A DNA stretch of 64,000 bases, taken from Haliangium sp963772315. Lineage in GTDB: Bacteria > Myxococcota_A > Polyangia > Haliangiales > Haliangiaceae. Shown piece by piece: positions 53,805-64,000 of this stretch. Numbering within the stretch: the first letter of the stretch is position 1; each line of letters starts with the position of its first letter. A program made the position numbers and the translations under genes. The notes under the pieces are model-generated. The model was not told the origin of the DNA and made no database searches. It worked only from the letters and a program-made list of their open reading frames with translations. Location of the stretch: NCBI GenBank assembly GCA_963772315.1, contig CAVYWJ010000002.1, positions 496,001 to 560,000 of the forward strand, written 5' to 3'.

Positions 53805-54875
53805 TCAGCCGCGGTCACCTATCAGCCGCACGCGGTCGCCCAGCACATCCTCGATGTACAGCATCTGGATGATGACGATGAGGCTCACGGCCAGGGGCGT
53901 GGCCAGGAGCACGCCGAGGAGCCCCACGAACGCGCCCATGATCATCTGCGAGGTGATCAGCAGCGCGGGCGGCATCGACACCACCCGCCGCTCGATGATC
54001 GGCGTGAGCAGATAGCTCTCCGACAGCTGCGCGATGAGGAACACGATCAGCGTGTAGACCAGGGCGGTGGGGCTATCCGACAGCGCGATCAGCCCGGCCG
54101 GCACGAACGCCAGGATCGGACCGATGTACGGAATGAACGACAGCGTGGCCGCGATGACGCCGAGCACCAGCGCCAGCGGCACGCCGGCGATCATCAGGCC
54201 GACGGCCGTGAGCAAGCCGATCGCCGACATCGACGTCACCCGCCCGATCAGCCACAGCCTGAGCGCCCGGCCGAGCTGCCGCGCCACCTCGTGGATGCGC
54301 TGCCGGCGCGGCGGCGGCGCCAGCCTGATCAGGTTGTCGATGTAGAGCCGCGGGTTGATGGCCAGGTACAGGCCGATGAACAGCACGATCAGCACGTTGG
54401 CCAGCGCGCCCAGGGCGGTGGAGAACACCCCGGTCACCCGGCCGATCACATCCGCGCCGGGCGAGATCGACGACATCACCTGACCCGGCGACTCCAGCTT
54501 GGCCAGTATCGGCCGCGCCCACTCGTACTCGGCCAGCCAGGAGCGCAGGCGCCCCACGGCCATGGGGATGCGCTCGCCGATCTGGCTGAACTGCTCGCCG
54601 ATCGCCGGCCCGGCCAGCCAGACGAACACGCCGAGCACGGCCAGCAGGCTCACGCACACCAGCGCGAGCGACAGGCCCCGCGGCAGGTGCGCGCGCCACT
54701 GCACCACGCCGGTCAGGCCGTCGAGGAACACGGCCAGCATCACCCCGGCGAACACCAGCATCATCACGTCGGCCAGCGAGCCCAGCAGCAGGAACACGAT
54801 CGCAACGAAGGCCACGATCACGGCGGCGGTCACCACGCGCCGTGCAAACGACGGTGAAGAAGACGGGGCGGTCAT
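53805..54875 (-). CDS. AI-2E/PerM-family permease
   Basis: 356 residues with the family topology: paired helices at the N-terminus (VIVAFVAIVFLLLGSLADVM), a soluble loop (ARPILAKLESPGQVMSSISP) and a C-terminal cluster with the signature LSFIPYIGPILAFVPAGLIA and LLTPIIERRVVSMPPALLIT. Family members include AI-2 exporter TqsA and Na+/H+ antiporters; the substrate is undecided. It ends 4 nt from the convergent CDF gene. The start MTAPSSSPSFARR at 54875 matches family length. Confidence 0.88.
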   Translation of the reverse strand: MTAPSSSPSFARRVVTAAVIVAFVAIVFLLLGSLADVMMLVFAGVMLAVFLDGLTGVVQWRAHLPRGLSLALVCVSLLAVLGVFVWLAGPAIGEQFSQIGERIPMAVGRLRSWLAEYEWARPILAKLESPGQVMSSISPGADVIGRVTGVFSTALGALANVLIVLFIGLYLAINPRLYIDNLIRLAPPPRRQRIHEVARQLGRALRLWLIGRVTSMSAIGLLTAVGLMIAGVPLALVLGVIAATLSFIPYIGPILAFVPAGLIALSDSPTALVYTLIVFLIAQLSESYLLTPIIERRVVSMPPALLITSQMIMGAFVGLLGVLLATPLAVSLIVIIQMLYIEDVLGDRVRLIGDRG

Positions 54876-55043
54876 GTACCAAGTATTCGGCCGGGAAGCC
54901 GTAGAGCCACTCCCTCTTGTTGATTTGCCTCCACCCGAGCGATTGCGCACACCCGGCCGGTATCGAGCTGTCTCGATCTGCATCGATCGAGCGCAGGCGC
55001 ACACGACAGGATGTCGGGCACCTGTCCGGGACTGACCGAGTAC

Positions 55044-56291
55044 CTACTGGCCCGGCGCCACGCCCGCATCACCGGGGCTGGCCGGGGCGCGCTTGAAAGG
55101 CGTCCACGACACAGTCACCTCGGCGCCATCGGACGCGCGACCGTGCAGCACGTCGATGATCTGCTTGACCTCGGGCGGCACTCTCTCGTCCGGCACCAGC
55201 ACCTGCCCGCGAAAGCCGCCCCCGGCCAGGTCTTCGTCCACCGCGATGACCTCGCGCCAGTCGAGATTCGCGCTCTCGGTGCGATCGTCGAAGTACTTGA
55301 TGAAGCGCTCCAGCCGCTCCCAGACGATCGGCCCTTGCTCACGCATCTGCACGTGGATGTCGCTACGCCAGCGGTTCCGGGCCGGATCGTGCTGCCAGCG
55401 ACCGAGCTCGAGGAGCACCGGCCCGGGATCGCGCGTCCCGGGCATGCCGCGCACGAGCACCGCGGTCGTCCCCGTGAGCGGCTCGCCGCCCGCGCGCCGG
55501 GCCGCGACCGTCACGGCGAAGTGAGCCACATCGGCGGCGCCCAGCTCGGCCACCGCATAGGTGTGCTCGGCAGCCGGCGCGGTCGTGGTCAGCTGCGCGC
55601 CGTCCCCGAAATCCCACACGTAGTCGGTGATACCCACGCCCGCAGCCTCGTCCCCGACCACTGCCGTGAACGCGTACACGCCCTGCCCGCGCTGGCTCAC
55701 CTCGATGCGCACCGCCGCGGCCGGCTCGTCGCACGCGCGCACCTCGATGTCGAGCGCGCGCGAGGCCAGCACGCCGATGCGTCTGCCGCCCAGATCCGTG
55801 CACACCTGGAAGAACACGCGGTACACGCCTGGCGCCGCCGGTGTGGGCCACGCCAGGGCCGACCCGGGCTGGAGCGCCACCGTGCCCTCGGTCGTGCGCC
55901 AGATCCAGCGCTGCACCGCATCGGGCCCGCCCCCGGTCACGTGCGCCGCCAGCCCGACAGGCGCGCCCGCGCACACCCACGGTTGCTCCATCTCCAGCGC
56001 CTCGACCACCACGTCCGATTGCACCGGCACCGCCTCCTCGCCCAGGATCGCGTGCAGCTCGGCGCTGGTGGTGAGCAACGGCGTCAGCGACGGCCGCTCG
56101 CCGGGTGGATCCGTGTGCGTGTCCCCGGGCACCGGCACGATCGCGCCGTCGCGCCCCGGCGCAGCGCTCCCCGGCGCCTCGGGCCCGCGGCTGCGCTGCC
56201 ACACGAACAGCGCCACGATCAGCAGCGCGAGCCCCGCTGCGGCCAGGCCCCAGATCAGGCTGCGTCGGCTGGTGCTGTCCATCGCATTCAT
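55044..56291 (-). CDS. PKD-domain membrane-anchored protein
   Basis: 415 residues. One N-terminal helix (SLIWGLAAAGLALLIVALFVW) anchors it. A PKD-type domain is recognised from ITDYVWDFGDGAQLTTTAPA and EHTYAV, and a preceding immunoglobulin-like region has two Cys (QPWVCAGAPV, FQVCTDLGG). The last part (LELGRWQHDPARNRWRSDIH) is unrecognised. It is extracytoplasmic. It is 27 nt downstream of the VPS62-like gene's stop-side neighbour on the same strand, so co-expression is possible. Confidence 0.75.
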   Translation of the reverse strand: MNAMDSTSRRSLIWGLAAAGLALLIVALFVWQRSRGPEAPGSAAPGRDGAIVPVPGDTHTDPPGERPSLTPLLTTSAELHAILGEEAVPVQSDVVVEALEMEQPWVCAGAPVGLAAHVTGGGPDAVQRWIWRTTEGTVALQPGSALAWPTPAAPGVYRVFFQVCTDLGGRRIGVLASRALDIEVRACDEPAAAVRIEVSQRGQGVYAFTAVVGDEAAGVGITDYVWDFGDGAQLTTTAPAAEHTYAVAELGAADVAHFAVTVAARRAGGEPLTGTTAVLVRGMPGTRDPGPVLLELGRWQHDPARNRWRSDIHVQMREQGPIVWERLERFIKYFDDRTESANLDWREVIAVDEDLAGGGFRGQVLVPDERVPPEVKQIIDVLHGRASDGAEVTVSWTPFKRAPASPGDAGVAPGQ

Positions 56292-56318
56292 GGCTCAGGC
56301 GCCGGACACGCGTCCCGA

Positions 56319-57110
56319 TCAGAACCCGAAGTCATTCAGGTGCGGCCGGTAGCCGCCCGAGTTGGGGCGATACCACTGATCGTCCCAGCCCTTGAAGGCC
56401 CGGTCCTGCATCAGGTACTCGGTCTTCCCGTTCAGGTCCACGCGGTCGATCAGCGGCACGGCCGTTGACCCGACGTTGCGGCCTTCCAGGCCCGTCGTGG
56501 CATCCAGATACTGATACGCGTGGCGGCTGCAGTAATCCTGGGCGTAGCAGCCGGAGTCGCAGGTGCCGAGGTTGTTGTACGTCGCGTGCTTGTCCTCGGC
56601 CGCGTACAGCGTGGGCCGGCCGCGGAACGCGTTCTGCGGGTTGCTCGTCGTGTCGTATTCCAGCTGATCGTAGGAATACCAGGCCGAGGAGTCGCACACG
56701 CTGTTGCGGTGCGCGGAGAGATACATCCAGTCGAGGTACCAGCGTCCGGCTGAGAAGTGCACCTCGGCGATCTGGAACTCGGCGTCGCCGTCGTGGCCCG
56801 TGGTCACGCCGGTGTCCTCGAAGAACGTGTCCATGTAGAAGATCTGCACCGTGCGACCGGCAAAGCTCTTGCTCTTCACCGCGAAGTGCGGCCGACGCCC
56901 ATAGCCGCTCTCGCCGCTATCGAACCATAGAAGCGGCATGAACGAGTACGCCAGCTCCTGCTCGCAGCCGTCGTCCAGGCCGTCGCGATCGGCGTCGCTG
57001 GTCGTGCTCCAGCAGTCATCGCCATAGCCGACGTCGAGACCATCGGCGTGGGCCACAGACGCCATGGACATCGCCACGGCGCATGCAATCGAGAACGCAG
57101 CAACGCGCAT
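56319..57110 (-). CDS. Secreted VPS62-like protein
   Basis: 263 residues. The signal peptide MRVAAFSIACAVAMSMASVAHA is followed by a Ca2+-binding-like loop (SDADRDGLDDGCEQ), then LLWFDSGESGYGRRPHF, HDGDAEFQIAEVHFS and LYAAEDKHATYNNLGTC. The pattern resembles VPS62/DUF946-type proteins with a Y-x-A-x-x-x-H-x-x-Y core; the call is tentative. There are paired Cys in the second half. The ATG at 57110 is used to keep a proper signal peptide. Confidence 0.55.
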   Translation of the reverse strand: MRVAAFSIACAVAMSMASVAHADGLDVGYGDDCWSTTSDADRDGLDDGCEQELAYSFMPLLWFDSGESGYGRRPHFAVKSKSFAGRTVQIFYMDTFFEDTGVTTGHDGDAEFQIAEVHFSAGRWYLDWMYLSAHRNSVCDSSAWYSYDQLEYDTTSNPQNAFRGRPTLYAAEDKHATYNNLGTCDSGCYAQDYCSRHAYQYLDATTGLEGRNVGSTAVPLIDRVDLNGKTEYLMQDRAFKGWDDQWYRPNSGGYRPHLNDFGF

Positions 57111-57250
57111 ACGATAGCTCCTCGGTCTGCGCGGGGTGCAGACCGGGCCAGATAGAATCACAGCTCGCCGGCAAAAGGAACTCGTTTACCGCCGCGGAGC
57201 GGTATGCTGCAGTCCGTCATCGCGTCCGCGGATCTGAAGAAAGGATTCTC

Positions 57251-58045
57251 ATGCCCGACCGCAGCAAGCTGGCCCATGCCCTGCGCCAGCGCACGCCGCT
57301 CTTCGGCATCTTTTGTTGCATGCCCCTGCCCCAGGTCATCGAGCTCGTGGCCGGCGCGGGCTTCGACTTCGTCGTCATCGACAACGAGCACACCCTGATC
57401 AACCCCGAGACCCTGGAGAACATGCTGCGCGCGGCCGACGCGTCCGGCATCCCGGCGCTCGTGCGCGTGCCCGGGTCTGCAGCCGCGGAGATCGCGCGCG
57501 CGCTCGACAACGGCGCCCAGGGTGTGGTCCTCCCGCGTGTCCGCTCGCGCCAGGAGGCAACCTCGGCCGTGCGCCTGAGCCGGTACGCGCCCGACGGCGA
57601 TCGCGGCCTGGCCGCGGGCCGCGCTGCTGCGTACGGCAACACCGATCTGCCTGCGCTCGTCGCCCGCGCCAACCAGGAGATCCTGGTCGTGCCCATGATC
57701 GAGGATCGCGAGGGCGTCAACGCCATCGACGAGATCGCCTCGGTCCCGGGCGTGGACCTGATCATCGAGGGCGCGGCCGATCTCTCCCAGTCCCTGGGCG
57801 TCCCCTGGCAGCCCCGGCACCCCTCGGTGCGCGCTGCCCTGGAGCAGGCGCAAGCCGCTGCGCTGAAGCGCAACGTCCCCTACTGCGCCGCCCTGCGCAC
57901 GCCCGAGGACTTCGACGCCTGGTGGCAGCGCGGTGTCCGCTGTTTCACCCTCGGCGACGATCGCGCCCTCTTCCAGCGCGCCCTGCGCGGAGATCTCGAG
58001 CGCACCCGCGCCCAGTGCAGCGCGTTGTCTACCAGCTCGGAGTGA
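57251..58045 (+). CDS. HpcH/HpaI-family aldolase
   Basis: 264 residues. Class II (metal-dependent) 2-keto-acid aldolase of the HpaI/GarL type: GIFCCMPLPQVIELVAGAGF, VVIDNEHTLIN, ALVRVPGSA with the substrate-binding Arg, GAQGVVLPRV, and EGAADLSQSLGVP for the metal ligands. AAGG precedes the ATG. Such enzymes cleave 2-keto-3-deoxy-sugars or aromatic degradation products. No pathway partner is adjacent. Confidence 0.9.
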   Translation: MPDRSKLAHALRQRTPLFGIFCCMPLPQVIELVAGAGFDFVVIDNEHTLINPETLENMLRAADASGIPALVRVPGSAAAEIARALDNGAQGVVLPRVRSRQEATSAVRLSRYAPDGDRGLAAGRAAAYGNTDLPALVARANQEILVVPMIEDREGVNAIDEIASVPGVDLIIEGAADLSQSLGVPWQPRHPSVRAALEQAQAAALKRNVPYCAALRTPEDFDAWWQRGVRCFTLGDDRALFQRALRGDLERTRAQCSALSTSSE

Positions 58046-58122
58046 GCAACGCCTCGCCGAGCGCCGCCCGCCCCATGTTCCCTGTTCATCGTCGGTGACG
58101 CCCGCGTTATCCTCGGCGCACG

Positions 58123-59127
58123 ATGTCGCAACAGTTTCCGTTCAAGAACCTGGTATTCAAAGGCGGCGGTGTCAAAGGCGTCGCCTATCTCGGTGCGATC
58201 GAGGTGCTCGGCCAGCAAGGCATCCTGCCTTGCATCGAGCGTGTCGCCGGCTCATCGGCCGGCGCCATCACCGCCATGGCGCTGAGCTTTCGGCTCAGCG
58301 CCCCGCAGATCGTCGATCTCGTCAACACCCTCGACTTCTCCAAGATCGCGGGCGGCGGGACCGCGGACATACCGTTCGTGCCCGAGATCCTCAAGAAGGA
58401 GCTCGGCAAGCTCTTTGGCGACGTAGATTCCCTCCTCCGCCTCCTGTTCCGCTACGGCCTGCACACCAGCGATTACTTCTACGACTGGCTCAAGCAGACC
58501 ATTGCCGGCCAGTGTGGCGGCAACGCCATGGCCACGTTTCGCGAGTTCCAGGAGCGCGGCTTCTGCGACCTGCACGTCACCTCGGCCGACACCTCGCTGC
58601 ACATCACCCGGTACTTCTCGGCCGCCCTCACCCCTGACGTGGCCGTGGCCGATGCCGTACGCATGTCCATGTCGCTGCCGTTCTTCTTCGTGCCGCAGCG
58701 CTTCGACGGCACCACCGTGGGCAAGGGCGACTACTTCGTCAACGGCGGCACCCAGAATAACTATCCCCTCTCGATCTTCGACGCGCCCGCGTACGGCGGC
58801 GCCAGCTACATCAACTGGGACACCCTGGGCTTCTTCCTGTACACCGCCGAGGAGAACATCCGGCCGGCCCAGATCGACAACCTGGTCCAGTACATCGAGA
58901 ACATGGTCGAGACCCTGCTCGCGGCCCAGGATGTGCTGGCGCGCGCCAGCGAAGGCGACGTGCTGCGCACGGTCATGGTCAGCGACTGCGGCGTCGCCAC
59001 CACCAACTTCAACATCAAGCCCGGCGACCCCACCTACGAAAAGCTGGTGGAGAGCGGCCGGCAAGCCACCCACGCGTACCTGGCCAGCTACAAGCCGCCT
59101 ACCGCCCCGATCTTGCCGGCCGTGTAA
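58123..59127 (+). CDS. Patatin-like phospholipase with Asn in place of catalytic Asp
   Basis: 334 residues. The oxyanion loop is FKGGGVKGVAYLGAIEVL and the nucleophile motif is AGSSAGAITAM (GxSxG). Where the DGG/DGA motif with the catalytic Asp is expected, the sequence reads YFVNGGTQNNYPL, with codon AAC. The Ser-Asp dyad therefore appears to be Ser-Asn unless another Asp takes over. Family members hydrolyse acyl lipids. It is preceded by the HpaI gene and followed by a kinase gene; no secretion signal is seen. Confidence 0.88.
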   Translation: MSQQFPFKNLVFKGGGVKGVAYLGAIEVLGQQGILPCIERVAGSSAGAITAMALSFRLSAPQIVDLVNTLDFSKIAGGGTADIPFVPEILKKELGKLFGDVDSLLRLLFRYGLHTSDYFYDWLKQTIAGQCGGNAMATFREFQERGFCDLHVTSADTSLHITRYFSAALTPDVAVADAVRMSMSLPFFFVPQRFDGTTVGKGDYFVNGGTQNNYPLSIFDAPAYGGASYINWDTLGFFLYTAEENIRPAQIDNLVQYIENMVETLLAAQDVLARASEGDVLRTVMVSDCGVATTNFNIKPGDPTYEKLVESGRQATHAYLASYKPPTAPILPAV

Positions 59128-59192
59128 GGCCGTGAAAGGGCCTGAAAGGTCCTGTCAGCGACAACGGCGCTCGCCTCGGGCATAACCGTCGT

Positions 59193-62094
<2,902 letters not shown>

Positions 62095-62147
62095 GCCCTC
62101 CCACCCGAGTGCCGTGCCATCCGTTCTCGTTCATGCAGGAGACTGAA

Positions 62148-63134
62148 ATGCGACGTTATCGTGCTATCCATGGTTGGGCGTTTTTTATCCTCGTGCTGGC
62201 GCTGTCGGCGCCAGCACGGGCAGAGTCGCCAGCGCAGCAGAAGCCGCGGCAACAAGTCCCTCGGTCCGCCCAGCAAAAGGCCGAGGCGCTCTTTGCCGCG
62301 GGTAGCAAGCTGTACCAGCAGTGGCAATTCGTCCATGCGGAGCAGAAGTACCGCGAGGCACTGACCCACTGGGAGCATCCGGTCATCTACTTGTACCTGA
62401 GCCGGGCGCTGGAGAAGCAAGGCCATCTGGAGAGCGCTTACGAGACGTTGCAGCAGGCGCTGCGCCGGGATCCGGAGCTGCTCTCGCCCGATGATACCCA
62501 GGTGGCGGGAGAGCTACGAACGAGTCTGGAAGCGCGGCTCGCCCAGATCGAGGTGCACTGCGCCGATACTGGTGCAGAAGTGCTGCTCGACGGTGTGCCC
62601 TGGTTCACTACGCCGGGCCCGCAGCGCAAGATGATCCGTCCCGGCCAGCACGTGATCATCGCAAGGAAGGTGGGATATTTTCCAGTCACTGAGGTGACCA
62701 CGCTTCTCCCCGGTAAGCAGACCCGGGTCGAGGTTCGCTTGAGTGCGGACGAGTTACGTGTCCAGCGCCGCTGGCAGCCGTTGGCGCCGTGGATGGCCCT
62801 GGGTGGAGGCGTGGTCACCTCCCTCCTCGGCGGGCTCCTCGTGCGGGAGGCCACGAACGACTACCAATCCGTCGAGGAGGCGTTGACCCAGTGCCAATCG
62901 CGGATCATCTGCCTGCAGGTACCAACCCATCGCCGCGATAGCGGCGCATGGAGAGACGCTCTCGGGACCGGCATGCTGATCGCCGGCGGCGCAGCCGCCG
63001 TTATCGGGCTCGCGGGCGTGCTCTTCAATCAGCCGCACTCCTATCGCAGCGAGCCCACGGACGGCGTGAAGTTCGATTTCGTGCCTCTGATATCCGGCGA
63101 TGGCGCAAGCGCATCTGCCTGGATCAGGTTCTGA
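62148..63134 (+). CDS. Secreted TPR/PEGA-like protein
   Basis: 328 residues. The signal peptide is followed by TPR-like segments (SAQQKAEALFAAGSKLYQQW, LYLSRALEKQGHLESAYETL). A PEGA-like beta domain has AEVLLDGVPWFTTPG, then GQHVIIARKVGYFPVTEVTT and KQTRVEVRL. Two membrane helices lie near the C-terminus (WMALGGGVVTSLLGGLLV and GMLIAGGAAAVIGLAGVLF). CAGGAGA precedes the ATG at 62148. It directly follows the kinase gene and is likely its partner. Confidence 0.82.
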   Translation: MRRYRAIHGWAFFILVLALSAPARAESPAQQKPRQQVPRSAQQKAEALFAAGSKLYQQWQFVHAEQKYREALTHWEHPVIYLYLSRALEKQGHLESAYETLQQALRRDPELLSPDDTQVAGELRTSLEARLAQIEVHCADTGAEVLLDGVPWFTTPGPQRKMIRPGQHVIIARKVGYFPVTEVTTLLPGKQTRVEVRLSADELRVQRRWQPLAPWMALGGGVVTSLLGGLLVREATNDYQSVEEALTQCQSRIICLQVPTHRRDSGAWRDALGTGMLIAGGAAAVIGLAGVLFNQPHSYRSEPTDGVKFDFVPLISGDGASASAWIRF

Positions 63135-63184
63135 ATTCACAGCGCGGCCGTCTGTGAGCCGTCATGTCGAAAGGAGAGAGCGCG

Positions 63185-64000
63185 ATGAACAAGCAAAGAA
63201 TTTTCGCGGGGCTGGTGTGCGCCGTGTCGCTCGCAGGCTCCGTGGCCTTGGTTGCGTGCCTCAACGCACCCTCGAGCAGCTCGTGTGGCGACGGTCTCGG
63301 CTGTCCCACTAATTTCCAGTGCCTCGAAGACATCAAGACCGGGTTACACTTTTGCATCCAGCCGGATCATTGTGGCAATCGTTTCCGCGACCCCGGCGAA
63401 GGCTGCGACGATGGAGATATGCTTCCTGGGGGCGGTTGCGGCCCTACCTGTCAGATCGAAACCTGCGGGAATGCCATCCTGGATCCTGCTGAAGAGTGCG
63501 ACTGCGGTGCAGGAGTCGATGATGCAGTCTACGACGCGTGCCGAGCGCAACAGAACTCCCCGTTTGGTGGCTACTGCAGCCCCAACTGCGAGCTCCACTG
63601 TGGCGACGGGCTCGTTGCGAAGGACGAAGTATGCGACCCTGCCATGCCTGTGATGCAACTCTGCACGAGCGTCCGGTATGATTTTGGTCAGCTTGCCTGC
63701 TCGGCATCCTGTGATGCATTTGTCACCGATAATTGCGGTGTGTGGAACTGGCAGATGATGGACACGCCAACATCCGAAAATCTATATGGGGTATGGGGGA
63801 GCAGCCCCAATGACGTCTTCGCTGTCGAGGAAGGCGGGACGGTGATGCACTACGACGGGCAGTTCTGGGTCCTGATGGAAACCTCAACCTACGCAGCGCT
63901 GAGGGCCATCTGGGGCAGCGACGCCGTCAACGTCTTCGCTGTCGGAGAAGGCGGGATAGTGATGCACTACGACGGACAGTCCTGGGCCCCGATGGAATCC
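63185..64000 (+). CDS. Cys-rich repeat lipoprotein, 5' part (runs off the window)
   Basis: The first 272 codons are visible. A lipobox (VALVAC) follows the signal peptide. Several Cys repeats of the DUF4215/'CGDG' type come next (CGDGLGCPTNFQC, GCGPTCQIETCGNAILDPAE, CDPAM, CSASCDAF). A propeller-like part then begins with YGVWGSSPNDVFAVEEGGTV and IWGSDAVNVFAVGEGG, each followed by MHYDGQ. AAGGAGAGAG precedes the ATG. Such proteins are frequent at the myxobacterial surface; the function is unknown. The frame is open to the window edge. Confidence 0.8.
   Translation, partial: MNKQRIFAGLVCAVSLAGSVALVACLNAPSSSSCGDGLGCPTNFQCLEDIKTGLHFCIQPDHCGNRFRDPGEGCDDGDMLPGGGCGPTCQIETCGNAILDPAEECDCGAGVDDAVYDACRAQQNSPFGGYCSPNCELHCGDGLVAKDEVCDPAMPVMQLCTSVRYDFGQLACSASCDAFVTDNCGVWNWQMMDTPTSENLYGVWGSSPNDVFAVEEGGTVMHYDGQFWVLMETSTYAALRAIWGSDAVNVFAVGEGGIVMHYDGQSWAPMES

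Overview
The window is about 70% GC and reads as a chromosomal segment of a myxobacterium (Myxococcota, possibly Haliangium/Kofleriaceae-like). This is inferred from gene content: two large Ser/Thr kinases with TPR or STAND extensions, a MYXO-CTERM-like tail, many lipoproteins with Asp/Pro/Gly-rich linkers, Cys-rich 'CGDG' repeats, a PEGA/TPR protein and FHA-GGDEF signalling. No rRNA, tRNA, prophage or CRISPR was seen.

Layout. 1-2.6 kb: cinA-thpR-recA operon on the minus strand. 2.7-5.7 kb: a PP2C phosphatase, then a GlxA-type regulator divergent from a DJ-1/PfpI protein. 5.8-12.6 kb: accessory region with a 42-bp-phased palindrome array, an AT-richer Doc toxin with an unknown partner, a MITE-like element, a propeller lipoprotein and decayed AKR and LysR genes. 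12.6-25.9 kb: WGR-like/propeller protein, RegB/RegA-like redox two-component system, YcnI copper protein, Fur, xseB-response regulator-ispA, WD40 lipoprotein, FHA-GGDEF and a Slt-type lytic transglycosylase. 26-35.9 kb: dnaJ and glnE (divergent), small membrane proteins, a decayed AAA/PD-(D/E)XK gene, a second phased array, bestrophin and a DEAD-box helicase. 36-46 kb: Rieske oxygenase, a third 42-bp array, beta-helix lipoprotein, ileS, SLC13-type permease and a DUF2795 protein. 46-52 kb: extensin-like peptidase, then Ser/Thr kinase, unknown protein, ECF sigma factor and an orphan MbtH. 52-64 kb: gene remnants, CDF metal exporter, AI-2E-family permease, PKD and VPS62-like secreted proteins, HpaI aldolase, patatin, a kinase-nSTAND protein, a PEGA protein and a truncated Cys-rich lipoprotein.

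Two features stand out. First, three repeat arrays with unrelated sequences (5.8, 32.7 and 37.3 kb) share a 41-43 bp period, about four helical turns, and each unit holds an odd-length palindrome. Two of the arrays are also arranged as large inverted repeats. Second, single-base frameshifts interrupt many strongly conserved genes (recA, dnaJ, PP2C, Slt, a kinase). These are more likely sequencing errors than biology and should be kept in mind when reading gene ends.

All names rest on motif and family recognition by eye. No database search was run.
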